From: Stictocephala bisonia
Lineage: Eukaryota; Arthropoda; Insecta; Hemiptera; Membracidae
Assembly: GCA_035578905.1 (NCBI GenBank)
Contig: JAQJVL010000030.1
Location: forward strand, 683,159 to 747,158
Reading direction: 5' to 3'
Length of the DNA stretch: 64,000 nt
In this document: one piece after another, positions 48,014 to 60,915 of the stretch
How positions within the stretch are numbered: position 1 is the first letter of the stretch
Layout of the letters: each line of letters begins with the position of its first letter
Position numbers and translations under genes: made by a program
Notes under the pieces: generated by a model
The model's database searches: none
Told to the model about the DNA's origin: nothing
What the model saw: only the letters and a program-made list of their open reading frames with translations

Positions 48014-48341
48014 GAACCAGAACCAGTTCTGGTTCCAGAAAACCAAAGGGGGAGATATCTTTCATATCAGGAATGTTTCAGGAGTGAAAAGTGCTGATAA
48101 ACAGAACAATGAAACGACAAATTCTGATCAAAAGATAAACGAAATAACTTTTTCAGACCGTAAGATAAATAAAATAACTTCGTCAGAAGATATCTGCCCA
48201 CAGTCGGCCTTTTCCTTATCAGTACTATCAGCACTTGAAAGAACAGATAACATTAGAATTCCAAATGCAGTAAAGAGGAAGATCGTCCTGAGCCCCTCAC
48301 TTGTTTATCCTGACCCTTTCTTATCACTTCCTGCCCGATAA
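48014..48341 (+). other. Unassigned open frame, possible gene fragment
   Basis: About 108 codons are open between a stop near 48011 and TAA at 48339-48341. The middle reads DQKINEITFSDRKINKITSS (an internal repeat of S-D-x-K-I-N-x-I-T), followed by CPQSAFSLSVLSALERTDNI and a basic stretch KRKIVLSPSL. Composition is more protein-like than in most chance frames here. No ATG near the start, no clear splice sites and no domain could be found, so it may be a transposon or exon remnant. Confidence 0.25.
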
Positions 48342-51300
48342 AAACACCTGATGGCAACATTCCATTCTGTTTACAATTCATATCTCATGAAAATGATTAT
48401 GCTTCTAGTTTTATAGTGTATAATAGTTGAAAGGTTTTTATAGTGAGGTAAATATATTAGAGTTTCTTTGTTTAGGTATTACCTTTTTACTTATACGCTT
48501 GTTCATTTACAAAGTAACCCAATCCCCCCAAAAGGAAGACTCTTAAATCACAGATTATATCGTTACTTTTGTATACAAATAATGCATCTACAAAAACTGC
48601 AAGAAAAATATAATTGTAATGATGGTGTTGACGAAACACTCACATAGGTGTGGTGCGGATATCACACAAGGGAGCAGATGCGGCGTTGACAGTGACGTCA
48701 ATCAATTTTGACAGCGTCTGTCAGTCAACACGTCAGGTTTTCATACGGCTGACAGCTGACTAAACCATACTAGTCTTTTTCATTCGAACCTTTCTATAAA
48801 TCTGATTACAACGCCACTTTATTTTTTTTTTTTTAATCTACGCCCAAAAATCACCATCGATGCCTACCAGTCGATTTTTACTATATTAATGATCTTGTCC
48901 ATAAAAACCAGACGACTAATGAAAAACAACATAAACATTTTATAAATAATCTTCTGACATCAACAGTTCACCCAAATACAAAAACAAAAATTAACACTTT
49001 GGAATTGCTACTCTTCCAACTGTTTAAATGAATAATACCAGTAAGATTATGTTGAAAGTAAAAGCATACATAACTTCGAATACATATAATTTAAAAATTT
49101 ATTTACGTGTAACGTTATTAATAACAAGACTTTAACTATTTTCCCCAACAGACTAATTTGTACTATTAAAAAATAACAATTAATCTTATTAAAAACTGAA
49201 AATTAACTTTAAAGTTGGACTTCGACATTTCATGTTACGAACAATAGCTTTCAATTTAAAATAAGATACATGAAATCCGTTCCGGGGTTGCCATAGACAT
49301 TATGGATATCTATATTTATTATTGAAAATCTATATTATTTTAATTATGTACAGTAGATGGATGCAGAAATGTGATATACAAAATAAACAAAATCTCTTGT
49401 TTATAAGAGTGCTAATGTAGATTCCACCAATGAGACAAAGCTTTGTCATTTTAATTAAACTGATATTGTTTCAAATAAAAACCCTGAGCCTAGCTATAAC
49501 GGGATTCACCGCTGCATAATTTCTATTTGTTTTTATGCTAATTTTTATTTCTATTGTAAAATATAAAAATAACGCACAACTTTTATTGAAAACACGTCTT
49601 AATGATTACAGTATCAAACGAAATGAATGGCCGTAATTAACTTACGGTTTGACATAATAATACAACCATATCGAATAAAGAAATAAACTATGAAAACAAA
49701 ACCCGCTGAATACATAAATAAGGTTATCGAAAAAAATTGTAATAAATAAAAACTGTAAGCACAGCTGAAACAAATTTCACGTCTACAGGCTCAAAAATCA
49801 TATAGCGTCATTTAGGTCAATGACTAGTTTTTGTCTAAGTCCAGTCGATGGAATGACGATATAACTTGATAGCCTTTTCGACACATCTAATGGAATGGTT
49901 ATAGAAAGGCAAAACATTTTTTTTTAATTTTCCTCAAGCATTCGTTCTATGGTAATTCCAAGTTTGGAGCCCATGTCACGCTGTGTGTCTATAAATCGTT
50001 GACCTAATGTCTAAAGAATTATTAATGTAAGGGTTAGTTGTAAAATTCACAGAACGAAGCATTAATCACTGTAAAGTTGACTCTACACACGTACCTGCTC
50101 AGACTTATCAATAAAGGCACAAAACTAATATAGCGAGTAATGGAGCTGAAGTATAACATGTTAAGATTTGCCAATGTATCATAGAATAGCAATGAATACA
50201 GATTAAATTTTGTAAACTTTAACCTATTCATCCAGTTTCGATGCTAGTTAGTTGTCTCCCTATGCAAAGTGTAAAGACGACTTTAGCGTCTTGCAGAGTG
50301 TTTAACATCATTGGCGTTAACCTTCTTACGAGATTTAATATATATTCGTTATTTTGGTCCTATATATGGACGTTATGTTCGGAAACGTACCCTTAACGCA
50401 TGTTGTGTATTGTATTGAATTATAGATACACTGAAGTACCTGGTATATTTTACTTTTTTTTTTTTATGTTATACCCAAAATTTTAAATTTGTATACAGTA
50501 TATAGCCTACACTCCCTTTTACATTAGGTATTGGGTCCGGGTTACTTTTTTACAAGGTATTTTATATTCGGGACAAATTTCTATACCAGCTGTTATTGTA
50601 TGCGCCAGGCACTTTTTATCTTGTTTTAATGTTTACGAACTGATGTTGTGTTCCAGGAATACATGTTTCTTCAGTAATTATTCCGTTCTGGAGAGGAGGC
50701 CCGATAAATCTTCTCGATCTACTAATAACCGATCATTACCGTGACTTATAGAAGCTTTATTCTTTGTATATAGTAATATTTATAACTAAAAAGTAATCTA
50801 CGACTAGGGCGAAATAAAACGCAAAGTGAATTGACCAAAAAGTGGCTATTTGAACGCGGTACGATGGTCTACAGACGCGATCCACATGCAACGAGGTTAG
50901 CCGCTTATCGTAATCCAAGCTCAGATGACAAGAGACTCACGAGCGGATAAACGTTATCGAAAGACACGTATTGACAGGGAAAGCCCACGCACGACTCAAC
51001 AACCCCGGAGAAAGCAAACAGACCCTGGGAACAACCGGGGAGTGAGCCATTCGTTACCCGTAGATAGTACTACTGTCCTACGGATAATACATTATAAACA
51101 ACCATCACCAACATTTCAAAACTGTAGGAGTAAATTTCACTTTAATATAATTGGAGATTTTTCTTACCAGCAATTTGATGCCGAGAGAACGTTTCAAATG
51201 CAGTTTATCCACTCAATGTCTCATAGCTAATGATGAATGAGTTACGCAAAAAACAGTTTTAGTCCCAACTTCAACCGTAACTAAGAAGACGTTTCATTAT

Positions 51301-52725
51301 ATTCATAATGGTAGCCTAAATTAGGCCTACATTTTTATTTTGTAAAGTTGGGCTGTAAAATAATGGTCTTAAGGAACTGTCGACTTTGAAGCAACGAACT
51401 TTGGCCAGTCCATGATCACACTGTTAATAAAAGATACAACAGGCCAAGTTGAATCAGAATGTGAACAATTAATTAGCCCGAGCGGATTTTATTCTAACAA
51501 AATGCCCGCATCCACTGGGGACTCTAGGTTGCAACCCACTACCCCAAACTTTCTTTTCAATGTACGAAAATTGCAACATGCGTTTTCTTAATATAAATAG
51601 TTCAGATGATAAATAACAAATTAAAAAGAACCTCCTTGTCTGTCCGCACCGCACCACAAAGTTCCACCAAAGGTGTGGAGGAGGGGACAAGAGGAACATC
51701 TGTAATTTTGCGGTGTAGAAAATTAGAAAATCGTTCTAGTCAATCCCTGTGTTGTTTTTCATTTTCTTACTAATCGGATCTAATCTCACTTTTTTTATTA
51801 GTTCAGTGCACTGACACTACGTTTCCTCTTTGAACATGGTAATTTTGAGTTCTTTTGTAACGGTTGACGAAGAACTGTGTAACACTTTTTCTGAACCGTA
51901 CATGAATATAAGAATTGCAAGAACAATCTGAAAACCTAAATTGAAAAATGAACACCATCTTCCATTTCATTCCTCCTCTTCTGGGCACAGAAAAGCAGAC
52001 ATTATTTTATCATTTTGACAAAAAGATAATACTTATCCTTAAAATGAAACACTGTTCTTCGGTGTTAATTTATAAAAAGGTCTGATAAAGATTATTCGAG
52101 AAAAAAATCATTATTTCTGTTTGTAACGATGGAGTTGTGTTTTGTCAGTTTAAAACACCGCCTTGTGAATAATGTGCGAATAGATAAATGGATCGTAAGT
52201 TCACGTAATCTAGTTTTTGTTCATTTTGTCACACACTAAAAATTTTGTGCGATGTGGTACGATGTCTAACGGTTTCGTGTAGCACTAACGGTTCCAAGTT
52301 AGACCTGTGACGAATCATTTGTACGGTGAGGTCCCGTTAACATAGGTTTTACCTATGGGAGGGAGGGGAGATCTGATGTAACGATCGCCATATTTGGCAT
52401 TCCAACTGACGTCACAAGAATTGTGTTGTTAGTAAAAATATCGCAAGTAACGTTATTTCTAGAATTTACATCATTAGTTGAAAATCAACATAATTCAAAA
52501 TTTTTCGAACTGTACGATTAATAATCGTCTTCAGGTGACAAAATTCGTATTTTAACAATTGCTTTTTTATAATTATTTTTATGTAAATCACCGAATATCA
52601 TCTAATTTAACAAGTGTGCTGTTGAATGAACATTGGTGGCGAGTTTTTAAACGCCTTTTACTTCAACACTTTGATGTTACACAACGAGGACGTGCATGTG
52701 ACCGAAGGTCGCCTTATCTACTTAC
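48342..52725. other. No gene recognised
   Basis: AT-rich. GC-richer stretches at 48640-48770, 50880-51060 and 51470-51690 have open frames on one or both strands but lack paired splice sites or domains. May be intron of the gene whose exon lies at 52726. Confidence 0.45.
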
Positions 52726-52858
52726 CGTCATAGCGGGTGACGTATCCACCCGTATGTTCTGTCGTAAGCCGTTTCCACACCGTCGTCGCTGAACCAGGAC
52801 GATCCAGGCTCTCCCTCAGTTCCACAAGAACAGGCATATTGAAAACGGCCCTACCAAC
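52726..52858 (-). CDS. Internal exon of an unidentified protein-coding gene
   Basis: On the minus strand CAGTATTTTCATTTAG precedes 52858, and a consensus donor G/GTAAGTAG follows 52726. The 133 nt have a single open frame of 44 codons plus one base: VGRAVFNMPVLVELRESLDR, then PGSATTVWKRLTTEHTGGYV, then TRYD. The other two frames contain stops. Base composition is clearly GC-richer than the flanks. The peptide looks like a folded-domain segment (mixed hydrophobic and charged residues, one W, a GGY turn). I do not recognise the family. The donor is phase 1 if the acceptor is phase 0. It may belong to the same minus-strand gene as 28963-29103, but intervening exons were not found. Confidence 0.7.
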
Positions 52859-55800
52859 CTAAATGAAAATACTGTAAGGCATGTAATTGGTCACGAACTA
52901 ACAAACGTACACCATATATAGAGTGGAAACAGGTAAATTGGTTTTGCTAGGAACCTAGCAAACTGATTCCAGCTATTAAAGTAGAAACACAAATAAGAAT
53001 CACAACCAGAGTCGTTAATGGTGAAATAACTAATTTACAGCGGTCTCCTTTAAACTCTAGCTAGATACGTGTTAGTGTGTCAGGTATTGGTAACCTTAGG
53101 TACAGACTGGACGATTTTTATATAAAATTCATACCTTATGAGCATAAACACAAAATATAACGATCCAAAAATAAATATAATTATAATGCGGCTCTTCAAG
53201 AACCATCCAAAACACCACTAACACTTAACCCTTTTCATTGATGAAATGAGATCACCATACTTGTTAAGCCACTGACAAATCAAAGACGTAAATTGATTAT
53301 GGATTAGAATTGCAAACATGCTGTAGTTAACTTGTAGGAAAAATAAATTACATCATGGGTATAAATACAACGAACCTTTCACCTGACCTTACACATAAAA
53401 GTGACTCATATTATGTACTCGTACTATTTTAAAAATACTATTTTGTACTAGTATATAAACACAGGCATTTAAAACTAAAAAAACCTCTTTAGTTGCTAAT
53501 TTTCGTAGAGCTTATGGATCTTAAAAAATCTTGTCCCACTGTACGGTAAAGGGGGAAAACTGTTCCTGAAGTGATGGTTCAAGACCGAGATAATGATTAT
53601 TAAAAGGGATACGATACTCTTCTCTCACTTGACACTTCACTTTGCGCACTGGAGAGGAAATAAGGAACAGGACGAGATGGTCAGAGATAACGACAGGCGG
53701 GTGCATGACGAACGGGCAGACAAACTACGCACGGCAACAGAGCCTGAGATGTTTCTACCCTCTTTTTCGCGCATGCGTGTCAGGGGTTTACAAAAGAGGA
53801 GTAATTCCATAGAGTTATCCATAAAGTAGGAGTGTAATCATTGCCAGTGAATTTGAATCAATGTGTGATTTATAATATATGTTGACATTGCAGGCGTTAT
53901 TATGTTATGAATTACAGATTAATTGATAAGGTGCCATGAGACATCTTACTATCTAAAACTAAGCTAAATATAAATAATGATTAGTACGCAACACCCACCA
54001 TGGCGATTCCCAACTAGTTTTTAATTTATACTGAAATTGAACAAACTATAGGTGAATAAAGTGGGAGTCAGAATCCTTGATTGGAGATGCGCAATGACAA
54101 ACGGAGAGTTGTTATGAATGGGGTAATTAGTGGACCAGTCCGCCAAAATAATCTCTTACGCCTACTAGAGACGGTTAAGAATATTCCTTCGGAATAGAAG
54201 TGCGTCTAAAATAGTATTATATGCGATTTTCTTCCCCTCCACTCGTAAATCACCACTGCGTGCGTCACACATCCCTCTCGCGAAAGCCACATGTAATCCA
54301 CTTTAAACCATCGAAACTCATTACTACCAAGGACATGTTTGTAAACACTACGGATAGTTATTTTTCTTGAGTATTTGTCATAATTTGGCGCTGATTTCCG
54401 TATCAGTTAATGGTTGTGGGTTCATTTATTGTTACGTGACCCTTTCCAAAGTCTCACAAGAAAGGCAAGAAGGGGTAGCCTTTAGCACGAGAACCCACCG
54501 GAGATGCACAGCAAGTCCCATACCTTTGCGTATAGCAGAAAGGGCGTGTAGTTTATAATTGGCACTTTTGACATGAATTTGTTGAAAATCTTACGTTAAC
54601 GTGCTTAAATCGTGTACATACCTTACATCGCACACCTAGTGTTAATGGACATAATACGTTGACCACGTCATTGTGGAACAATACAACCGACTTAACGTTG
54701 TATTGTGTATTCTACTTCATAATGACTTTCACGTTGGAGCATCAACAATAATGCACGGCCAGAACAATGGTACGGGCGTCTCAAAGACGAAGACAGCGGG
54801 TTAGCATCAGAGAACAGATACCTTGCATACATTGTAAGGGCTTGAATGGGTCGGTCGGCACTCTACGTGACTAGTGTAGATTCGTACTAAGTCTGAACTA
54901 TTTCCCGTACAATGGTCGCACTTACAACAGTTTGTTCTTCTGAAAACTGGTTCGTTATATTAACTCAAGTTTTACCCTGATCCATTATGTATACGGCCAG
55001 AACACTTAGTCAAGGGAAGTCTCACATATCCACAACAGAGACATTGTTGGCGTAATTCCATTGTTAACAGGCTACCAGCTCGTGTATGGCCGTTTACTTT
55101 AATGTCACACAGAACCTGACCAGCTAATGGAAATTATAAAGGGTTCGGTAAGTATTAATTAATTTGTCTTTTGACTATTCTCAGCTCTTGAAAGGTGTTG
55201 TACTTAGTTATATAAATTAAATCGATTTCTCACCACTACTTTTGAACTATAATGTGATATTCATGAGCTCCAGTGAATGTTTTGAGCGTTTTGGCTACAT
55301 TGTTTACTGCGTGTCTGAAAATTGGTTTAGAAGAGGAACCGAATATAACATTATAATTTAAACGTAATAAACATAGAAAATAAATTAAATAAACTTTTAC
55401 CAAGAGTCGATTATATATAAATATATTACCATCGATTATAAAGTAAAATCACTGATATTACCCATCTGTAGTGTCACGCAGAAAAAATATATCTCTTATA
55501 CTTATGAAAAAATAAACATATTAATATATTAAATACAAAAGTAACGAGATTAAAATAAATAAATTATACTAAGCATTACAAATTCATTAAAAAAAACATA
55601 CTTAAAAGTATGTTAGTTTTAGGATTATTGTTCATTCCTGAAAAATAAACAAATAAAATATTCTACTTTCCCAGGGCCAGCTGGAGAGCTAATGTAATAA
55701 TCTCTGGGCACTGACTGCAGTGGTAGAGTCTCTTAGCTATGAACAACGTGTATGACTACTAATTGTAATACAGGTGTTCCGGTTTATACACGTTTCCGGG

Positions 55801-58440
55801 TTTACATCAGTTAGCCTCACACAAAGTCAGTTCGGCGTGTTTATTAATCAACGTGAACATACGACGATTTGACAGTTCGATAACGACACGACGCGATTCC
55901 TATTTCTTAGTAGTTGGTATTAGAAAAGCAGCTGCTAATACCAATGGGTGAAAGGATAGGAAAGTGGGTGTCTAATAAGTGATTCCTAATGACAAGTCGG
56001 TGCGAGGATCCCAAAAGTAGCTAGCTACCAATGACTATTTGTAGATGTATTAAGTTTTCATAATTGTTTGTTGGGTAACCCCTAAGTAGAGGGAGTAACA
56101 CTTTAAGATTAGTTCATTTGTATTTACACTTGACAGCTACACACTAGTTATTATTATATTTCGTAGTGTTCAGTTAGGTGAACAAACCATTATTTTTTAA
56201 TTAATTTAAGCTTTCTAAAGGGTGGTAAAGTTTGGAAATAAAATATTCAGTGATAAGGGGCGCATACCACCCCCTGACAGCCATTCTGTTTGCATTAGTG
56301 ACAGTGGAGTGAGCCAGACATAACTTGTTATTTCAGTAAAGTAAGTTATAGAGCATTTGGACCTTATTTTTCCGAATATAACAAACAAATAAATGTTTTG
56401 TTATTTCTTGATACAGATAACTAAACATTAAATAACTTTCCAATAAGCTCACACACTTAACATCGTGGACTACCAATGGCTCTTTTACGTATTACTACAG
56501 TACTGTTGTTATCTTAGCTGATAAGAGTAAAATTCCAATACAACATTTTTGAATATTTTTACATGTTTTTTTGCGTAAGAATCAGTTTTTATGTTGTTGC
56601 AACTTTTTTGCTGTTCAAACAAATCGCGTTTCAGCTAAAAGGCACTTAAAATCTACTATATTTGAAAAATTAAATTTGTTTTTCTTTTAAGTGTTATGAA
56701 ATCAGTTTTGAGCATATAGTAAAAGTGTTTAATTACTGGATATTTTGCAAGAGTCTTAAAACACTATAGTTCACGAAATGGGAGTGGTGAATTGCAGCTG
56801 GAGTGGGAATGTAATGAACAATCTCAAAACTGACCTACATCGCACGAGTGTTTGTGGAATGCCAACTGCTGGAGTTGCGACTCACCGCACTGAAATACCA
56901 CACTGACATACAATGCCTCGAACGTATATTGTCGTACCATACACCATACAAGGTTCTTACTCATCCTATATTAGTTATATAGTGTAGTCTGTGATTGTTT
57001 TTGTTTGTTTTAAGTTGTTATTCACTTACAGTAGCTTATTTTTATTAATTTATGGATGGTTAATTATAATCAGTAGCGCTTCTGTACTCTGTTTTGGAGC
57101 GTAATATACTTAGGAATTCTTGAATTGAACATCCATTTGTTAAAACATATTTTGTGGCTGACAAACAAAATATTACGATATGTTCATAATCAATCTATAT
57201 ATATTTTCCATTCCGTAAACGAAAAGGTCCCCATGAAACGTATATTCTCTTGGTAGAAAGAAGATAAGTTAGCTTCATTAGATTAATTTTAATACTAGGG
57301 CGGAAAATTATAAAAGAAATGAAAAAAAATTACCTATGCTTCATCACACTGGCAAAAAAAATGTAATTACTTAATTGTTTTTATTGATACACAAACCGTT
57401 GTTTATGTTGGTGAAAACATAGTGTATTTTTAGTATGGATTTAAAACAATTTGAATAATCTACAAAATAAAATACAAACAATACTAAATTTATTTCTGTT
57501 GATTTTGTATATTTATTATTACTACCAAGCTTTTAAAAATTCGTCGTTTTAAGAAACTTTTGAATTAGTTCCTTTATTGATCAATAATAACACAAGGTTT
57601 TAAATAGACACAAACATTTATTTACTGAAAAGATGCGTTAAATATGGGTAAAAACATACTAAAAAAAATTACTAACTGAACGTACCTTACTCAAGGGAAG
57701 AAATAGTATTAGAAAATATAATATCACCGGCCGGCCTCCTGCATTATGGTTAGAAAGTTTATATTTGCCTTTCTCTCTATAAAAACTTTCCAAATATTAT
57801 AAACATAAATAGGGAAATATCAAAACTTCTTAAGAGCATAAAACATTTTTCTAGCAAAATTAACGTCAATTATTTTACTTTGTTGATTTTAAATGTTATA
57901 CTTTTCTGGAGAGCATTTCATGTTTAGAGACTTGTGGCGGGTAAATTTATACTATACAAAGTTCTAAGATGTGACATTAAAAGAATTGTTAGTTTTAATA
58001 CTTTACGTTTCTTTTAAATAAAGTCATGTAAAGGTTTTACACGACTGAGTTTTTGCCATGGGATATATTTTTCATTTTATATCGAACGAAAACTAAGTTA
58101 CTTGTTTTGTATTCGTATTTGCGATATGAGACGAGCAAACAAGACATCGTAGCAAGAAAGCGAGGTAAGCAAATTGTTGAAGTCAGCAAAGTCATCAATC
58201 TACGCCGAAGAAAATGATTGGACAACACGTTTTAATACTAATAAGTAGTTGAAAAAGGTAAAACCGAATGAAAATAAAAAAACATCTCTGGCCGAGCAAC
58301 CTCATGATTTGTAAAAATATTATTATTTTTATAAATTTGGATGTAATGAAAAAACATAACCCTAATGTTCTCGTCTGACCCTAGAGATGTCACTGCATTC
58401 AAAACACTGCCAACCTGCAAACACATTTCTTGCAATTGAC
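52859..58440. other. No gene recognised
   Basis: Mostly AT-rich. A polypyrimidine-CAG acceptor-like site on the minus strand near 53658 leads into an open frame of about 45 codons without a good donor. A short palindrome GGTATTAG/CTAATACC is at about 55917-55943. GC-richer stretches at 54050-54560, 54750-55060 and 56770-56940 were checked without a supported call. Confidence 0.45.
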
Positions 58441-58445
58441 ACTTC

Positions 58446-58702
58446 AGAGTAAAAGAAACAGAGGTCGCTTTCTTATGGCCGCAGAAAACGCATCAGTGGC
58501 AGTTACAAATAAATTACGACTATCTTTTTACATCTGTAGTAATAATTCCTACGTTTATCCTTCAGGATTTAGGGGGATAAAAAGAGGGACAAACAAGATG
58601 CTGGCCATGCCATTCCCACGGCAAACTGGAGAAATAACTAACTACTCAAAATGCATTCAGCGTAATGTTGGATGCGACCTCTGTTTCATTCTTCTCTGTG
58701 GT
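58446..58702 (+). mobile_element. Element B, complete short copy without minisatellite
   Basis: The left end GAGTAAAAGAAACAGAGGTC and the right end GACCTCTGTTTCATTCTTCT (followed by CTGTGG) are imperfect inverted repeats. The interior matches 17-18 kb on both sides of the array: GAGAAATAACTAACTACTCA on one side and CATTCAGCGTAATGTTGGAT on the other, only about 10 bp apart here. The 605-bp array at 17.2 kb sits at this junction. The frame at 58430-58747 is incidental. Confidence 0.8.
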
Positions 58703-58906
58703 TACATTTCTTTTTTTAACTTTTTACTGCGCAGTATTAATTTTTAACATGACATGCAATCGTCAACATAACACAAGTATAATAAAATAATAATTAAAAT
58801 ATAATACGCGTAAAATGTATTTAAATGTATCATTCACCCCACATTCGAATACATATATTTCTAACGTTATTACAGCCACAATTACACTGCCTTCCTGTCC
58901 TGCTAT

Positions 58907-59092
58907 TTAATCTTCCCAGTGACTCATCATGAACTCATCCACAGAATAGAAAGCTTTAGACACCAAGAGGTGTCCAAGTCGAGTTTTGAATTGAGTTTGG
59001 TTGTTAATCGAAAATCCTTCAGGGAGTTTCATGATTAGTCTAACACCAACCTGATGTGGCATGAGGTCTGACATGTAAAGGACATGCGAGGT
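58907..59092 (-). pseudogene. LINE ORF2 C-terminal fragment
   Basis: The minus-strand frame reads TSHVLYMSDLMPHQVGVRLI, then MKLPEGFSINNQTQFKTRLG, then HLLVSKAFYSVDEFMMSHWE, D and a TAA stop (58907-58909). The order H-x-x-L, GVRL-x-x-KLP, FK-x-x-L and AFYSVDEF is the standard end of CR1/Jockey-type ORF2 proteins. It is open for 61 codons but truncated upstream, so it is a 5'-truncated dead copy. It lies directly beside element B. Confidence 0.8.
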
Positions 59093-60039
59093 TTACGGTA
59101 GTAAACGGTGACTAGGGTTTATTTAATTAATACAGAACCAATAACTGGGGCCAGACGGATATTAATGAATCAATTTAGCCCATCCGGAGCCGTATTACAA
59201 AATAACTGGGCCTTTATTGCATCACATTATTGGTAACTGGCGGGTAATTATATACTGAGTATTACAATATTGTGATACAACGAATTCCACATTGGCTAAA
59301 ACGAAAAGTTCCCTTGGGTAGAAGAACTTTGCTAATGAAGGTGGCTGAGCTAAAGGAAATATTGTAAACTAAGAACACTGTGGGGTATACACTCGACGTT
59401 GAGAGCCCTTCACAAAACCCCATTACACGCCCAACCACCCCCGCCACGCCATTTACTGCACTTACTGTACACATAAAAGAAAACTAACTTATCACAAGTA
59501 ACGCTAGATTTTTAAAGCTATACGTTCCCTTTGGTATTTTGTGAACAATAATTGTTTTATCAATGGGATCGTATTTGATCATATGGTCTTAAGCGTAAAT
59601 CAAACCGTATACAACTTTGAATATTTTAAAAGTTATATAACGCTTATTTGATCACCAATATTAACTTGTATTTATAAGTTTTAATTGAAAAATACACTAC
59701 AAGTTTATGTCGAAATCCTAGTACTTTAATTAAGTACGTGTACTTCTAAGGCACATTTATGTATGTACTTTAATAATATGTACTTGGATGAAAGTTATAG
59801 TTAATATTTATCTCCATCCATCTGGTTCTTTGGTTCTTTTTGTACATTATAAACTTACATTGGTAACATGTATTTTATTACTTCCACCATTTGGACTTTC
59901 CAAACAAAATCACCAAATATAAAAACACAAAAAAGTTTACTATTTAATTTATTTTAGAATTTATAAGAATTGTCACTTACTCATCAAACAACCTAAGGAG
60001 CGTTCACCAACTAATTAAACACGTATTTACAATTTCTCA

Positions 60040-60485
60040 GGTAAGATACACAGTGACAGTTCTTGCTAATGAGATCAAACTATCTTGGACGAAGGAACGC
60101 TCCATCAGGTGGTCGCGTGCTCTAACACCTCCCATTCATACAAACGGCCTGTCGGCTCCCGTCTGGCTGAATCAGGCTACAGCTTCAATAGCCAGAGGTG
60201 ATAAAATACATTGTCAACAAACAACAGACCTATTTCACTATCCGCACACTTTTCAAACTTTTTTTAAAATCACTAAGCTTTTTTAACTTAGTATGAATGT
60301 CCCAGATATGGATTTAACGTAAAAACAAGGATAATAAATTTTTACTAATTTGCAAATAAGAATTAAATATAAGTTATTTCCTTAACTAAACAATTTTCAT
60401 ATCAAATTACGTTATGTTTGATCGAATTGATAAAGTCGCAGGTTAAAATGGCTGAATACATGAATATGCATTTACTAGAAGGTCA
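60040..60485 (+). repeat. Diverged tandem duplication, left copy
   Basis: Blocks such as TGGCTGAATCAG, TGTCAACAAACA, TTTAACGTAAAAACAAGGAT and TACATGAATATGCATTTA recur in order about 430-435 bp to the right. The stretch 60100-60180 is GC-rich here, whereas its counterpart is AT-rich. Confidence 0.75.
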
Positions 60486-60559
60486 TCCACCCTCATCCTA
60501 AACTCAAGCAATTAGTCATACTCTCCTTAAAATACTAACAAAGTTGTGTCGGCGTTTTA

Positions 60560-60915
60560 TATCTAAGAATATAAAAATACCGAATTACCCTACAGTTTGG
60601 CTAAATCAGTGTTTACAACAGCAATAGTTGAAGGAGATAAAAACGGTGTCAACAAACATATACCTATATAGTTTGTAACATTTTTTACGTAATTAATTCA
60701 TGTTGTAATGTAACTTACAACGTATTTTCCAAATGCGGATTTTACGTAAAAATAAGAAAGATTCGCTGTTACTAATTTCAATTTTAAATACGAATTAAAA
60801 ATAAATCACGTGAATAACCAACCACAATTTGATGTCATATTTCATATTGATAAGATTTATATAATATCTTTTTAAGATAACTGAGTACATGAATATGCAT
60901 TTAATTGACGACTAG
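60560..60915 (+). repeat. Diverged tandem duplication, right copy
   Basis: Corresponding blocks are TGGCTAAATCAG, TGTCAACAAACA, TTTTACGTAAAAATAAGAAA and TACATGAATATGCATTTA. Substitutions and indels are frequent, so the duplication is old. Confidence 0.75.

Noticed and set aside
50925..51230. 101-codon plus-strand frame, and an equally open minus-strand frame opposite it
   Set aside because: Both strands are open in a GC-richer stretch; no domain, start context or splicing favours either.
53520..53706. Minus-strand open frame after a strong polypyrimidine acceptor at about 53658
   Set aside because: The frame runs to a stop without a donor, with no known domain or polyadenylation context. 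A terminal exon is conceivable but unsupported.
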